Below are positions 1-11,198 of a stretch of DNA of 15,548 nucleotides, in pieces. The stretch is from Dechloromonas sp. (lineage in GTDB: Bacteria > Pseudomonadota > Gammaproteobacteria > Burkholderiales > Rhodocyclaceae): assembly GCA_017302355.1 (NCBI GenBank), contig JAFLDQ010000073.1:1-15548 (forward strand). The letters run 5' to 3'. The translations under genes were made by a program, and so were the position numbers. The notes under the pieces are model-generated. The model worked only from the letters and a program-made list of their open reading frames with translations. It made no database searches and was not told the DNA's origin. Position 1 is the stretch's first letter. Every line of letters starts with the position of its first letter.

Positions 1-1647
1 GCCCGGCCCGCGCGCCGGCCGGCGGCAGCCGTCGCCGCCCCGCGGCTGACCGCGGAGCAGTCGGCCGTTCTTGGCGCCATCGACCTCGCGGCCGGCTATT
101 CCGCGTATCTGCTCCATGGCGTGACCGGCAGCGGCAAGACCGAGGTGTATCTGCGCCTGACCGAGCGCGCGCTGGCGACCGGCAGGCAGGTCCTTTTGCT
201 CGTTCCCGAAATCAACCTGACGCCCCAGCTCGAGGAGCGGGTCCGCCAGCGCTTCCCGCAAAGCGCCGTCGTTTCTCTGCACAGCGATCTGGCCGAAGCC
301 GCCCGTGAGCGCAACTGGCGGGCCGCCCATGGCGGCGAGGCGGCCATCGTTCTCGGCACGCGCCTGGCGGTGTTCACGCCGATGCCGCGGCTTGGCCTGA
401 TCGTCGTCGACGAGGAGCATGACTCTTCGTTCAAACAGCAGGACGGGATGCGCTACTCGGCGCGCGACGTCGCGGTCTTTCGCGCGCACCAGTTGGGAAT
501 TCCGGTGCTGCTGGGGTCGGCAACGCCGTCGCTCGAATCGTGGGCCAATGCCCAGGGACGGCGCTACGGGCTGCTGACGCTGAACGAGCGAGCCAATCGC
601 CAGGCGACGCTGCCTGCGGTCCACCTGCTCGACACCCGCAGAATGGTGCTGCACGCCGGGGTCAGCGAACCCCTGATCGCCGCGATCAGCACGCGGCTGG
701 AGCGCGGGGAGCAAAGCCTGGTCTTCCTCAATCGCCGCGGCTATGCGCCGGTTCTGGCTTGTGCGGCGTGTGGCTGGGTGTCGCGCTGCCGGCGTTGCGC
801 CGCCAATCTCGTCCTGCATCTGGCCGACCGCCGCCTGCGCTGCCATCACTGCGGATTCGAAGCCCGCGTGCCGAAAGCCTGCCTGACCTGCGGCAATCAG
901 GACATCCATCCCTTCGGCCGTGGCACGCAGCGGCTCGAAGCCTGGCTGCGGGAGCGGTTTCCAGGCGCGCGCATCGTGCGCGTGGACCGCGACTCGGTCA
1001 GGAGCCGCAAGCAGTGGGAGGCGATCTTGGAGCGCATCCGTGGCGGCGATGCCGACATCCTGGTCGGTACGCAGATGCTGGCCAAGGGCCACGATTTTCC
1101 GAAGCTGACGCTGGTCGGCGTGCTCGGCGCCGACGCCGCGCTGTTCGCCGCCGACTGGCGCGCGCCCGAACGCCTGTTTGCCCAGTTGATGCAGGTGGCG
1201 GGGCGGGCGGGGCGCGCCGAACTCAAGGGCGAGGTGCTGATCCAGACCCAGTACCCCGATCACCCGCTCTATGCAGCCCTGGTCGCCCACGACTACCCGG
1301 GGTTTGCCGCTGCGCTCTTGCGCGAGCGCGAGCAGGCGGGGTTTCCACCCTGCGCATTCCAGGCCATGTTGCGCGCCGAGGCGCCGGAGATGGCGGCGGC
1401 CATCGCCTTCCTGACGACCGCCTGCGCCCTGCCGGTCGTGCGCGATCACCGCGGGGTCGTCCTTTACGATCCGGTCCCGATGAAGCTGTCGCGGCTGGCC
1501 GATCTCGAGCGCGGCCAGTTGCTCGTCGAGTCGCGCTCGCGGCCGGCGCTGCAGGCCTTCCTGCCGCGCTGGCGGGAAGCCATCGAAACGATCAAGGCCC
1601 CGGCAAAGCTGCGCTGGCACCTCGAGGTGGACCCGCTGGAGTTCTGA
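1..1647 (+). CDS. priA: PriA, primosomal replication-restart helicase (3' part, start outside window)
   Basis: PriA is a superfamily 2 DNA helicase that recognises stalled forks and reloads DnaB. The reading frame is open from base 1, so roughly 180 N-terminal residues (the 3' DNA-binding part) are missing compared with the ~730-residue E. coli protein. Seen in the sequence: Walker A GVTGSGKT (codons 40-47, about nt 118-141); the DEEH Walker B box at nt 409-420; the GSATPS helicase motif; and a Zn-binding insert with eight cysteines in four CxxC pairs (CAAC, CRRC, CHHC, CLTC; about nt 760-895). These are followed by the QMLAKGHDFP and QVAGRAGR motifs of the second RecA-like lobe and the C-terminal domain. 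The gene ends in TGA nine bases before the stop of the convergent MFS gene. All hallmark motifs are intact. The first in-frame GTG at 121 is the V inside Walker A and is not a start. Confidence 0.97.
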   Translation, partial: ARPARRPAAAVAAPRLTAEQSAVLGAIDLAAGYSAYLLHGVTGSGKTEVYLRLTERALATGRQVLLLVPEINLTPQLEERVRQRFPQSAVVSLHSDLAEAARERNWRAAHGGEAAIVLGTRLAVFTPMPRLGLIVVDEEHDSSFKQQDGMRYSARDVAVFRAHQLGIPVLLGSATPSLESWANAQGRRYGLLTLNERANRQATLPAVHLLDTRRMVLHAGVSEPLIAAISTRLERGEQSLVFLNRRGYAPVLACAACGWVSRCRRCAANLVLHLADRRLRCHHCGFEARVPKACLTCGNQDIHPFGRGTQRLEAWLRERFPGARIVRVDRDSVRSRKQWEAILERIRGGDADILVGTQMLAKGHDFPKLTLVGVLGADAALFAADWRAPERLFAQLMQVAGRAGRAELKGEVLIQTQYPDHPLYAALVAHDYPGFAAALLREREQAGFPPCAFQAMLRAEAPEMAAAIAFLTTACALPVVRDHRGVVLYDPVPMKLSRLADLERGQLLVESRSRPALQAFLPRWREAIETIKAPAKLRWHLEVDPLEF

Positions 1648-1656
1648 GCCCGAGGT

Positions 1657-2871
1657 TCAGGTTCTCTTCCGGGCAATGACCAGCCAGGCGAACGCGGTGG
1701 CCTGACCGGCGAGCAGGGTCAGGAATGCCGCGCGATACGCCGCTTCGGCGGTCCAGCTGGCGACCTGAAGCAGATCGACGAGAACGCCGAAACCCCATTG
1801 CAGGCCGAATGCGCCCGCGAAGGTCAGCAGGTTGAGCGCGGTGTTGGCGCGCCCCGACAGGGCAGGGGGAAAGGCCTGGGCGACCAGCGAGTAGGCGATG
1901 TTCGACAGCGAGAAACAGACGCCGAGCAGCGGCCACAGCAGGTCGCCGGCGAAGGCCGGGAACAGCGCCAGCGAGGCAAGGCCGCAAATCGCCGCCAGCA
2001 TCGCCGCCAGATAGACATTCTCCAGCCGGACACCGCGGCGGACCAGTCCGGTGGCGAAAAAGCCCATGAACAGAAAGCCGGCGAGCATGGCCCCGCTGAT
2101 CCAGGTCAGCCGGGCGGCAATGGCGGCGCGGTCCAGGTGCTCGATCACGCTCATCCAGCGCGTCGCCCACAGACCCTGGACCGCCATGAAGCCCCCGGTC
2201 AGCCAGAAAGCCAGCGGGCCGTAGCGCCAGAAATGCCGGCTGACGAAGATCTGCCGGACGCCGCCGATCTGCTCGGCAAGACTGGCGCCCTTTTCGGCGA
2301 TTGGCTTGTCCGGGACGAACCACCAGAGCGCGGCGGCAACCGCCAGCGTGGCGGCGGCGAGGGCGAGGACGATCTCGCGCCAGCCGGCAATGGCGAGGGC
2401 CAACTCGAGCGGCTCGGCGGCGGCCAGCGCCCCTAGGCCGCCCGAGGCCATGATCCAGCCGGTCAGCGACGCCTGGCGTTCGGGTGGAAACCACTGCGAG
2501 AAGGCCTTGAACGAAGCCATCAGGCAGGCCGAGACGCCGAGGCCGATCAGGGCGCGTCCGATGGCCAGCCCGCCCAGCGAACCGGACATGGCAAAGACGG
2601 CCGCTCCGGCGGCGGCGATCAGCAGCAGCGCCGCCTCTACCCGGCGGGGGCCGAAGCGGTCGAGGAGCATGCCGAGCGGCAGTTGGGCGGCGCCGAAGGC
2701 GAGGAAGTAGGTGCTGGTCAGCAGGCCGAGCGCATTGTCGGCGAGAGCGAGGTCGCGTGCCAGAACCGGGCCGATGACCGCGTTCGCCGTGCGGTAGAGA
2801 TAGGAAAGGAAATAGCCGGCGGCGAAGGGAAGGAAGAGGCGCAGCCAGAGCTGGCGGCTGTCGAGTGTCAT
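1657..2871 (-). CDS. MFS transporter of unknown substrate
   Basis: A 404-residue inner-membrane transporter of the major facilitator superfamily. The translation is almost entirely hydrophobic segments consistent with 12 helices. It carries the loop 2-3 signature motif A as LPLGMLLDRFGPRR near residues 64-77, with a more polar central loop (PDKPIAEKGASL) near residue 190 separating two six-helix halves. The start is the ATG at 2871, which overlaps the yiiM stop as TGATG, so translation is probably coupled to yiiM. A TTG three bases earlier is in frame but less likely. The gene is the last of a mak-yiiM-MFS group. A sugar substrate could be guessed from mak, or export of a toxic base analogue from yiiM, but nothing in the sequence decides. 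No terminator hairpin with a T-run is visible before the convergent priA. Confidence 0.9.
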   Translation of the reverse strand: MTLDSRQLWLRLFLPFAAGYFLSYLYRTANAVIGPVLARDLALADNALGLLTSTYFLAFGAAQLPLGMLLDRFGPRRVEAALLLIAAAGAAVFAMSGSLGGLAIGRALIGLGVSACLMASFKAFSQWFPPERQASLTGWIMASGGLGALAAAEPLELALAIAGWREIVLALAAATLAVAAALWWFVPDKPIAEKGASLAEQIGGVRQIFVSRHFWRYGPLAFWLTGGFMAVQGLWATRWMSVIEHLDRAAIAARLTWISGAMLAGFLFMGFFATGLVRRGVRLENVYLAAMLAAICGLASLALFPAFAGDLLWPLLGVCFSLSNIAYSLVAQAFPPALSGRANTALNLLTFAGAFGLQWGFGVLVDLLQVASWTAEAAYRAAFLTLLAGQATAFAWLVIARKRT

Positions 2872-3575
2872 CAAAGCGTCTCGGGTTTCACGTGGAACGT
2901 CGGCGCGGCCGGTACGAACGAGCCCGGGTTGTTCTCCAGCCAGGCCAGCCGGTCCAGGATCTTGCGTTGCCAGCCGCTGGCGATGCCGGGCGTCTCGGCC
3001 AGTTGGCGGAGCGCCGCCGGGGCCGGCCGGTGCGTTGCCCAGAGCGCCATCGCTGCGGCGAGGGTGGGGGCGCCGGCGGCCGCCTCGACGAGCAGCAACG
3101 TCGACTCGGGGGCGACCGCACCGGGCTGCACGACGCGGAAATACCAGCCGGTCAGCCGTTGTTCGGCAATGAAGGCGGCCATGCCGGCAACCCCGAAGCG
3201 GTCATCGATCTTCCAGCACGGGTTGCGCGGCTGGCAGACCTGGAGCCGGGCGTCGCCCAGGGCGAACACATCACCGATCCGCACTTGGGATTCATCAAGC
3301 GTCGGACTGGAAATGTTCTCGCCCATGCTGCCAGGCTTCAGTTCGCCGGCGGCCTCGGGAAACGCCGTTGCAAGACGCCCATAATGGACGGCGGGATAGA
3401 GATGCACGGCCTTGTCCGGACCGCCATGGACGCGGCGGTCGGCCTGTTCGTCGCCGCTGAAGCCTTCACTGCCGAGGTGGTGGGGCCCGCCGGCCGCGTG
3501 CTTGAACATGCCGGTCGGACGCCGGCTCTCGGGCAGCGGGGAGATGCCGCCGATGAAGAGGGAAACGTTGCTCAT
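2871..3575 (-). CDS. yiiM: MOSC domain protein, YiiM family (6-hydroxylaminopurine resistance)
   Basis: A 234-residue cytoplasmic protein close in length to E. coli YiiM (224). MOSC domains bind a molybdenum cofactor. YiiM reduces N-hydroxylated base analogues such as 6-N-hydroxylaminopurine and so protects against mutagenesis. Seen: the MOSC core DRRVHGGPDKAVHLYP (residues 46-61), PGSMGENIS (81-89), QVRIGDVFALG (97-107) and the conserved QPRNPCWK with the presumed cofactor cysteine C120, followed by a helical C-terminal region typical of YiiM. The ATG start lies 18 bases after the mak stop. No strong Shine-Dalgarno is visible, which suggests reinitiation from mak. The stop overlaps the MFS start by one base. 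The last codons (residues 226-231, TFHVKP) contain a perfect parS core, which is a DNA-level feature unrelated to the protein's role. Confidence 0.9.
   Translation of the reverse strand: MSNVSLFIGGISPLPESRRPTGMFKHAAGGPHHLGSEGFSGDEQADRRVHGGPDKAVHLYPAVHYGRLATAFPEAAGELKPGSMGENISSPTLDESQVRIGDVFALGDARLQVCQPRNPCWKIDDRFGVAGMAAFIAEQRLTGWYFRVVQPGAVAPESTLLLVEAAAGAPTLAAAMALWATHRPAPAALRQLAETPGIASGWQRKILDRLAWLENNPGSFVPAAPTFHVKPETL
2884..2899 (-). other. Candidate parS (ParB-binding) site 1
   Basis: The bases read GGTTTCACGTGGAACG on the plus strand, or CGTTCCACGTGAAACC on the minus strand. The central 14 bases (2885-2898) match the known chromosomal parS form TGTTCCACGTGAAACA at all 14 inner positions; only the two outermost bases differ. 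The site lies inside the last codons of yiiM. A second copy with the same 14-base core is at 8410-8425 in opposite orientation. The match is seen directly; ParB binding is inferred. Confidence 0.78.
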
Positions 3576-3593
3576 GAGGCCGTGATTGTGCCA

Positions 3594-4496
3594 TCAATCC
3601 CACAGCCATGCGGCGCCGCGCACCCCCGACGAATCGCCATGGGCCGGCGGCGCGATCCGCGTGCAACAAACGTCGGAAAAGACGTGTGGACCGCAACAGG
3701 CCGGCAGGTTGCGATAGAGGCGCCCGAGGTTGGAAAGGCCGCCCCCGAGGACGATCACCTGCGGGTCGAGGATATTGATGATGGCGGCGAGCGCCCGGCC
3801 GAGACGCGCCTCGTAGCGCTGCAAAGTAGCTTCGCAGGCGGCGTCGCCGGCGCTGGCGCGGGCGTCGATCTCGGCCGGGTGCAGCGTCTCCCCGGTTTGC
3901 CGCGCATGGTCGCGGATCAGCGCCGGGCCGCTGAGGTAGGTTTCGATGCAGCCGCGGCGCCCGCAATAGCAGGCGGGCAGCGGGAGTTCGCCGGGACCGG
4001 GGAGTGGGAGAGGGTTGTGCCCCCACTCGCCGGCGATGGCATTGGCGCCACCCAGAACATGGCCGCGGACGACGATGCCGCCGCCGACGCCGGTGCCGAG
4101 AATCACTCCAAAGACGACCTCGGCATAGCGCCCGGCGCCGTCGCTGGCTTCAGAAAGCGCGAAGCAGTTGGCATCGTTGGCCAGCCGCAGCTCGCGCCGC
4201 AGGAGCGTCTCAAGGTCGCCGCGCAGCGGCTGGCCGATCAGGCAGGTCGAGTTGGCGTTCTTGATCCGCCCGTTGGCCAGCGACTCCGCCCCGGGAATGC
4301 CGATGCCGACCGTCCCGCTCCGGCCGAGTTCATCCTCGAGCGCGCCGACCAGCGCGGCGACCGCCCGCAGGGTTGCGGAATAGTCTCCCTGCGGCGTCGC
4401 GACACGGCGGCGCAGCACCTCGCCCCCGTCGCTTCCGAGGGCGATGGCCTCGATCTTCGTGCCGCCGAGGTCGACGCCGATGCGCAGCCGGCTCAT
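3594..4496 (-). CDS. mak: ROK-family fructokinase, Mak-like
   Basis: A 300-residue cytoplasmic sugar kinase that probably phosphorylates fructose (or a related hexose) with ATP. Seen: the phosphate-binding loop DLGGTK (residues 9-14) and the GIGIPG strand. LANDANCFALSE contains the catalytic aspartate D108. The ROK signature and zinc site are H160 in GEWGHNPLPLP plus C176, C178 and C183 in CYCGRRGCIET. The adenosine-binding segment is VIVLGGGLSN (248-257). The C-terminus HGDSSGVRGAAWLWD is nearly identical to my recollection of E. coli Mak (302 aa). The overall length and many blocks (KNANST, RLANDANC) also follow Mak rather than NagK or GlcK, so fructokinase is the best call, though ROK specificity is hard to read from sequence. 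It is the first gene of the mak-yiiM-MFS group, starts at ATG 4496 and has only a weak upstream SD-like GGCGG. Confidence 0.92.
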   Translation of the reverse strand: MSRLRIGVDLGGTKIEAIALGSDGGEVLRRRVATPQGDYSATLRAVAALVGALEDELGRSGTVGIGIPGAESLANGRIKNANSTCLIGQPLRGDLETLLRRELRLANDANCFALSEASDGAGRYAEVVFGVILGTGVGGGIVVRGHVLGGANAIAGEWGHNPLPLPGPGELPLPACYCGRRGCIETYLSGPALIRDHARQTGETLHPAEIDARASAGDAACEATLQRYEARLGRALAAIINILDPQVIVLGGGLSNLGRLYRNLPACCGPHVFSDVCCTRIAPPAHGDSSGVRGAAWLWD

Positions 4497-4520
4497 GCGC
4501 GAACCGCCAGGCCCGCCGCG

Positions 4521-4536
4521 CCGCCGTGGACGGCGG
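4521..4536. other. Short perfect hairpin upstream of mak
   Basis: CCGCCG at 4521-4526 pairs with CGGCGG at 4531-4536 around a TGGA loop; one further inner T/A pair is possible. It lies about 25 bases before the mak start in a GC-rich 225-base gap (4497-4721) that otherwise holds no gene. With no T-run on either strand it is not a classical terminator. It may only reflect base composition. Confidence 0.3.
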
Positions 4537-4620
4537 TCATCGCGCGCCGCGCAACGCCCGGGCAGCGTCCCGGCCGATTGCTCCGGGGCCGGTCATTCCC
4601 TGCCTCCAGGCGATTGGCGG

Positions 4621-4626
4621 TATCAT
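4621..4626 (+). promoter_or_regulatory. Possible -10 element for the DUF1840-amidase operon
   Basis: TATCAT matches TATAAT at five of six positions and stands out in a very GC-rich stretch. It would place transcription start near 4632, just before the hairpin at 4639-4692 and about 90 bases before the DUF1840 start. No convincing -35 hexamer at 16-18 bases spacing is visible, so this is weak. Confidence 0.3.
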
Positions 4627-4638
4627 GTGTTGTCATGT

Positions 4639-4692
4639 CCGGTTGTTCTCCACCGCCCATTCTGAATGAAGCGCGAGCGGTCTGACAACCGG
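4639..4692 (+). promoter_or_regulatory. Compound hairpin in the leader of the DUF1840 gene
   Basis: Three nested complementary arms are visible: CCGGTTGT (4639-4646) with ACAACCGG (4685-4692), ACCGC (4652-4656) with GCGGT (4677-4681), and CATT (4658-4661) with AATG (4665-4668). Together they could form 17 base pairs interrupted by small internal loops. The structure ends 17 bases before the AGGAG Shine-Dalgarno of the next gene and would lie in its leader if transcription starts near 4632. No known riboswitch family is recognised. A role in translation or transcript stability is inference. Confidence 0.4.
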
Positions 4693-4709
4693 CGGGATGC
4701 ACACATTTG

Positions 4710-4714
4710 AGGAG
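4710..4714 (+). promoter_or_regulatory. Shine-Dalgarno of the DUF1840 gene
   Basis: AGGAG sits seven bases before the ATG at 4722. It decides the start: an in-frame TTG at 4707 lies upstream of and overlaps this site and is therefore unlikely to be used. Confidence 0.75.
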
Positions 4715-4721
4715 CGTGCGG

Positions 4722-5045
4722 ATGTTGGTCAGATTCGTATCGAGTGAAACGGGTGAACTGATGATGTTCGCCGCCATGGCGGCCACCCTGTTGCGTGCCG
4801 TCGGCAAGGAGACCGGCCGGCGCGGCACATTTACCCGCGAGGAAATGCTGCCGGCGGCGAAACTGCTGCGCGAAGCCGTCGCCCGCGGCGAGGCGAGCGG
4901 CGGCAAGGCCGCGGATGACGACGACGGCGAGGAACCGCCCGTGGCGCTCGGTCCCCGCGCCTGGCCGTTGATCGACATGCTCGAGCGGAGCAGCAAGGGC
5001 GATGCCCACGCCAATGTCGTCTGGGAAGCGCCCGCGGACTTCTAG
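4722..5045 (+). CDS. DUF1840 domain protein
   Basis: A 107-residue soluble protein recognised as a member of the DUF1840 family, which is common in Betaproteobacteria and has no established function. Typical features seen: the N-terminus MLVRFVSSETGELMMFA, an early helix with LLRAVGKE, a middle part ending in an acidic spacer (residues ~67-73, ADDDDGEE), then a conserved end PRAWPLIDMLERS followed by a VVWE motif. No signal peptide, membrane segment or catalytic signature is visible. The ATG at 4722 has a good AGGAG site. The gene is followed after 46 bases by the amidase gene on the same strand, with no terminator between them, so the two are probably co-transcribed. A structured leader lies just upstream. 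Confidence 0.85.
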   Translation: MLVRFVSSETGELMMFAAMAATLLRAVGKETGRRGTFTREEMLPAAKLLREAVARGEASGGKAADDDDGEEPPVALGPRAWPLIDMLERSSKGDAHANVVWEAPADF

Positions 5046-5091
5046 CCGTCCGCCACCTTGCGGCATCCGTCGCCGGCTGCCGCAGGCGCGC

Positions 5092-5802
5092 ATGAGCTTC
5101 CTGCGTCAGGTGATCGTCGCGTCGCTGTGCGCGTCGACCGTAGCCGCCGCGCCGCCGCGGGTTGCGGTGGATGCCGGGCATACGCTCGCCGAGCCCGGCG
5201 CCATCAGTGCGCGCGGGCGAACCGAGTTCGAATTCAACCGGGAACTGGCCGGCCAATTGGCGCCGGCATTGCGCAGTCGCGGCGCGCGGGTGCAGGAAGT
5301 CAATCCGGCCGGCACGATCGGCAGCCTGGCGGCGCGCCCGGAGCAGGCGCGCGGCAGCGACTTCTTCATTTCGATCCATCATGACTCGATCAACGCCGAG
5401 TACCTGGAGTGGTGGGACTGGGACGGCGAGGAAATGAGCCACACGACCCTCAAGCGCGGCTTCGGCATCTTCGTTTCGCGGCGCAACCCGGATCCCGGAA
5501 CCAGCCTGCGTTGTGCGTCGGCGATCGGCGCCGCATTGCGCCGCGGCGGCTTCGCGCCGACGCCATGGCACGGACGCAAGCATCAACCGGCGGACGCCGA
5601 GAACGGCGTCTGGTACTACGACAATCTCGTCGTGCTGCACAAGGCGACGTTTCCCGCCGTGCTGTTCGAGGCGGGGGTGATCAAGCATCGCGACGAGGAG
5701 CTGGAGCTGCGCGAAGCGGATCGCCAGGCGCGCATGGCCGATGCGCTGGCGACGGGGATCGCGGCCTGCCTGTTCGTTACACGAAAATCGGCTCGGGAGT
5801 GA
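5092..5802 (+). CDS. Exported N-acetylmuramoyl-L-alanine amidase (Amidase_3 type)
   Basis: A 236-residue zinc amidase predicted to cleave the amide bond between MurNAc and the stem peptide of peptidoglycan. The ATG at 5092 gives a signal peptide (residues 1-20, hydrophobic with a TVAAA end), so the enzyme is probably periplasmic. The mature protein begins almost directly with the catalytic fold. Seen: zinc ligands H30 (AVDAGH), E45 (RTEFEFN) and H96 (SIHHD), and the catalytic glutamate E193 (LFEAG). There is no AMIN, SPOR or LysM targeting domain, unlike AmiB/AmiC. The segment between the third ligand and the end (about residues 101-185, with an aromatic-rich [11 protein letters not shown] stretch) is longer than in minimal amidases. 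A longer in-frame start at 5002 would run into DUF1840 and spoil the signal peptide. The 3' end overlaps the murB 3' end by 26 bases. Confidence 0.88.
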   Translation: MSFLRQVIVASLCASTVAAAPPRVAVDAGHTLAEPGAISARGRTEFEFNRELAGQLAPALRSRGARVQEVNPAGTIGSLAARPEQARGSDFFISIHHDSINAEYLEWWDWDGEEMSHTTLKRGFGIFVSRRNPDPGTSLRCASAIGAALRRGGFAPTPWHGRKHQPADAENGVWYYDNLVVLHKATFPAVLFEAGVIKHRDEELELREADRQARMADALATGIAACLFVTRKSARE

Positions 5803-6790
5803 GGTCGACCGCGAACTTCTCGCGGACCGCCGCCTGCACCGCCGCCATCGTCCGCCGGACGTCGGCGGCGGTGGCGCCGCCGTGATTGACCAGGACCAGC
5901 GCCTGCTTCTCGTACATGCCGACCGGCCCGAGGCTGCGTCCCTTCCAGCCGGCCTGTTCGATCAGCCAGGCGGCGGCCAGCTTCACCTGGCCGCCGGCCT
6001 GCGGATGGCACGGCAGGCCCGGATGGGCGGCGGTCAGCTCGGCGGCGCGGGCGGCATCGACCACCGGGTTGTGGAAGAAGCTGCCGGCGTTCGGCGTCGC
6101 CACCGGGTCCGGCAGCTTGCGGCGGCGGATGGCGACGATGGCGTCGGCGACTTGGCGCGGCGTCGCCGCGGCGCCATGCCGGGCGGGCAGTTCCTGGGCG
6201 AGGTCGGCGTAGCGGAGGTTGGCCGTCCACGCCTTGGGCAGGCGAAAAACGACCGCGGTGATCGCCATGCGTCCGTTCAGATGCCAGCCTTCCTGCTTGA
6301 AAACGCTGTCGCGGTAGGCGAAACGGCATTCGTCGCGGTCGACGGTGAAAAATGCCCGTTTTTCGAAATCCCAGGCGGTCAGGGAATGGAATCGTTCGGC
6401 GACTTCCAGTCCGTAGGCGCCGATATTCTGGATCGGCGCGGCGCCCACCGTGCCGGGAATCAGGCTGAGGTTTTCCAGCCCCGGCCAGCCTTGCGCCAGC
6501 GTCCATTGCACGAAGTCGTGCCAGTTCTCGCCGGCGCCCGCCGCGACGTACCAGGCATCGGCATCCTCGCGCAGCAGGCGCTTGCCGGGGATGGCCATGT
6601 GCAGGACGAGGCCGGGGAAGTCGCCAGTCAGCACGACGTTGCTGCCACCGCCGAGGACGAATCGGCGGCCGTCGCCACCGGCCGTCGCCAACTGTGCCGC
6701 AGCCGTGACCCGCAGGTAGCGCCCGGCGCGTCCCGGCAGCCCCAGCGTGTTGAGCCGAGCCAGGTCGGCGCCCCGCTCTGGCGTGCTCAT
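5777..6790 (-). CDS. murB: MurB, UDP-N-acetylenolpyruvoylglucosamine reductase
   Basis: A 337-residue cytoplasmic FAD enzyme that uses NADPH to reduce UDP-GlcNAc-enolpyruvate to UDP-MurNAc, the second committed step of peptidoglycan synthesis. Seen: the FAD-binding loop [10 protein letters not shown] (residues 45-54), [20 protein letters not shown] (108-127), the substrate tyrosine Y159 in FAYRDSVFK, the proton donor S237 in [25 protein letters not shown], and the last catalytic residue E333 in TPEP. The YRDSVFK block and general alignment mark it as E. coli-like type I. It ends only four residues after E333, whereas the E. coli protein continues about 17 residues. The ATG at 6790 overlaps the comB-like stop as ATGA, indicating translational coupling. 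A longer frame reaching 7090 is only read-through of the upstream frame. The 3' end overlaps the convergent amidase gene. Confidence 0.97.
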   Translation of the reverse strand: MSTPERGADLARLNTLGLPGRAGRYLRVTAAAQLATAGGDGRRFVLGGGSNVVLTGDFPGLVLHMAIPGKRLLREDADAWYVAAGAGENWHDFVQWTLAQGWPGLENLSLIPGTVGAAPIQNIGAYGLEVAERFHSLTAWDFEKRAFFTVDRDECRFAYRDSVFKQEGWHLNGRMAITAVVFRLPKAWTANLRYADLAQELPARHGAAATPRQVADAIVAIRRRKLPDPVATPNAGSFFHNPVVDAARAAELTAAHPGLPCHPQAGGQVKLAAAWLIEQAGWKGRSLGPVGMYEKQALVLVNHGGATAADVRRTMAAVQAAVREKFAVDLTPEPIFV

Positions 6791-7485
6791 CGCGGCTTGC
6801 GGATCACCAGGCGCCCGTCCGCACGGCGGATGACCGGCAGGGCGAAGGCGTAGCGGTCGGCGTCGGCGGCGATCTCGAGGTCGGCCGCCGGCAGGTTGGG
6901 CGAGGCGTCGTCGGCGAAGCGGCGGCCGAAGTCGGAATCGCGCACGCGCTGCGCGAACGTACCGGGCTCCACGGCTTTGCCGCGCAGCAAGGCCTCGATG
7001 TAGTCGGCGCAGGCGATGTCCTCGTCGCCGTCGCGGTCGACCCACTCGCCGGTGATCACGAAGCAGACATTGCGCGCGTGCGCGGCACAAACCGCTTCGG
7101 CGGTCGCGCGCGCGCAGACGAGGCTTGCCGCGAACAAGTGTTGCGCGTGATGGAAGCGCTGCAGGCCGCGCACCCCGGCGGCGGTGGTCAGCACGACCGG
7201 CTTGCCGGCGAGGCCGGCCGCGGCCAGTTGCGAGGGCGAGTTGCCGTAATCGAATCCGGGAACCGGATCGCCGCCGCCGATGGCGCCGACCGACACCGAA
7301 GCCTTCATCTGCGCCGCGAGTCTCGCCGCGGCGACCACGCCCTCGACCGGATAGACTGCCTGCGCGCCGCGCTCGAAGGCGACGGCGGCGGTAGTGAACG
7401 AGCGCAGCACGTCGATGACGACCACGGTGTCGCTGCTGTCGGGCTGGTCCTGCAGGCGATTGAGGAACAGGCGCGAGAAGTTCAC
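6787..7485 (-). CDS. comB: 2-phosphosulfolactate phosphatase (ComB) family protein
   Basis: A 232-residue protein of the ComB family. In methanogenic archaea ComB removes phosphate from 2-phosphosulfolactate on the way to coenzyme M; the role of most proteobacterial members is not established. Seen: the family block [13 protein letters not shown] (21-33), GNSPSQL (81-87), TTAAGVRGL (100-108) and an acidic end motif [17 protein letters not shown] (146-162) that likely binds Mg2+. The 100-108 block departs from the TTNGT form I associate with archaeal enzymes, so substrate should not be assumed. Translation probably begins at GTG 7485; no ATG fits and the preceding SD is weak. It lies 22 bases after metH and overlaps murB by four bases, so it looks like the middle gene of a metH-comB-murB transcript. 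No other coenzyme M gene is in the window. Confidence 0.85.
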   Translation of the reverse strand: MNFSRLFLNRLQDQPDSSDTVVVIDVLRSFTTAAVAFERGAQAVYPVEGVVAAARLAAQMKASVSVGAIGGGDPVPGFDYGNSPSQLAAAGLAGKPVVLTTAAGVRGLQRFHHAQHLFAASLVCARATAEAVCAAHARNVCFVITGEWVDRDGDEDIACADYIEALLRGKAVEPGTFAQRVRDSDFGRRFADDASPNLPAADLEIAADADRYAFALPVIRRADGRLVIRKPR

Positions 7486-7507
7486 GGCAGGTCGGGGCGC
7501 GGACGAA

Positions 7508-11170
<3,663 letters not shown>

Positions 11171-11198
11171 CGGGGCTTCCGTGAGCGGGAAATCCCGA

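Noticed and set aside
1648..1675. GCCCG...CGGGC hairpin between priA and the MFS gene as a terminator
   Set aside because: Only five pairs with a long loop and no T-run; it extends into the MFS coding end.
2865..4685. Plus-strand open frame of 606 codons across yiiM and mak
   Set aside because: It runs antisense through two well-supported genes and their gap. The translation has low complexity and no family features.
5777..7090. Longer MurB frame to 7090
   Set aside because: The extension lies within the comB-like gene in another frame. ATG 6790 with an ATGA overlap matches MurB length.
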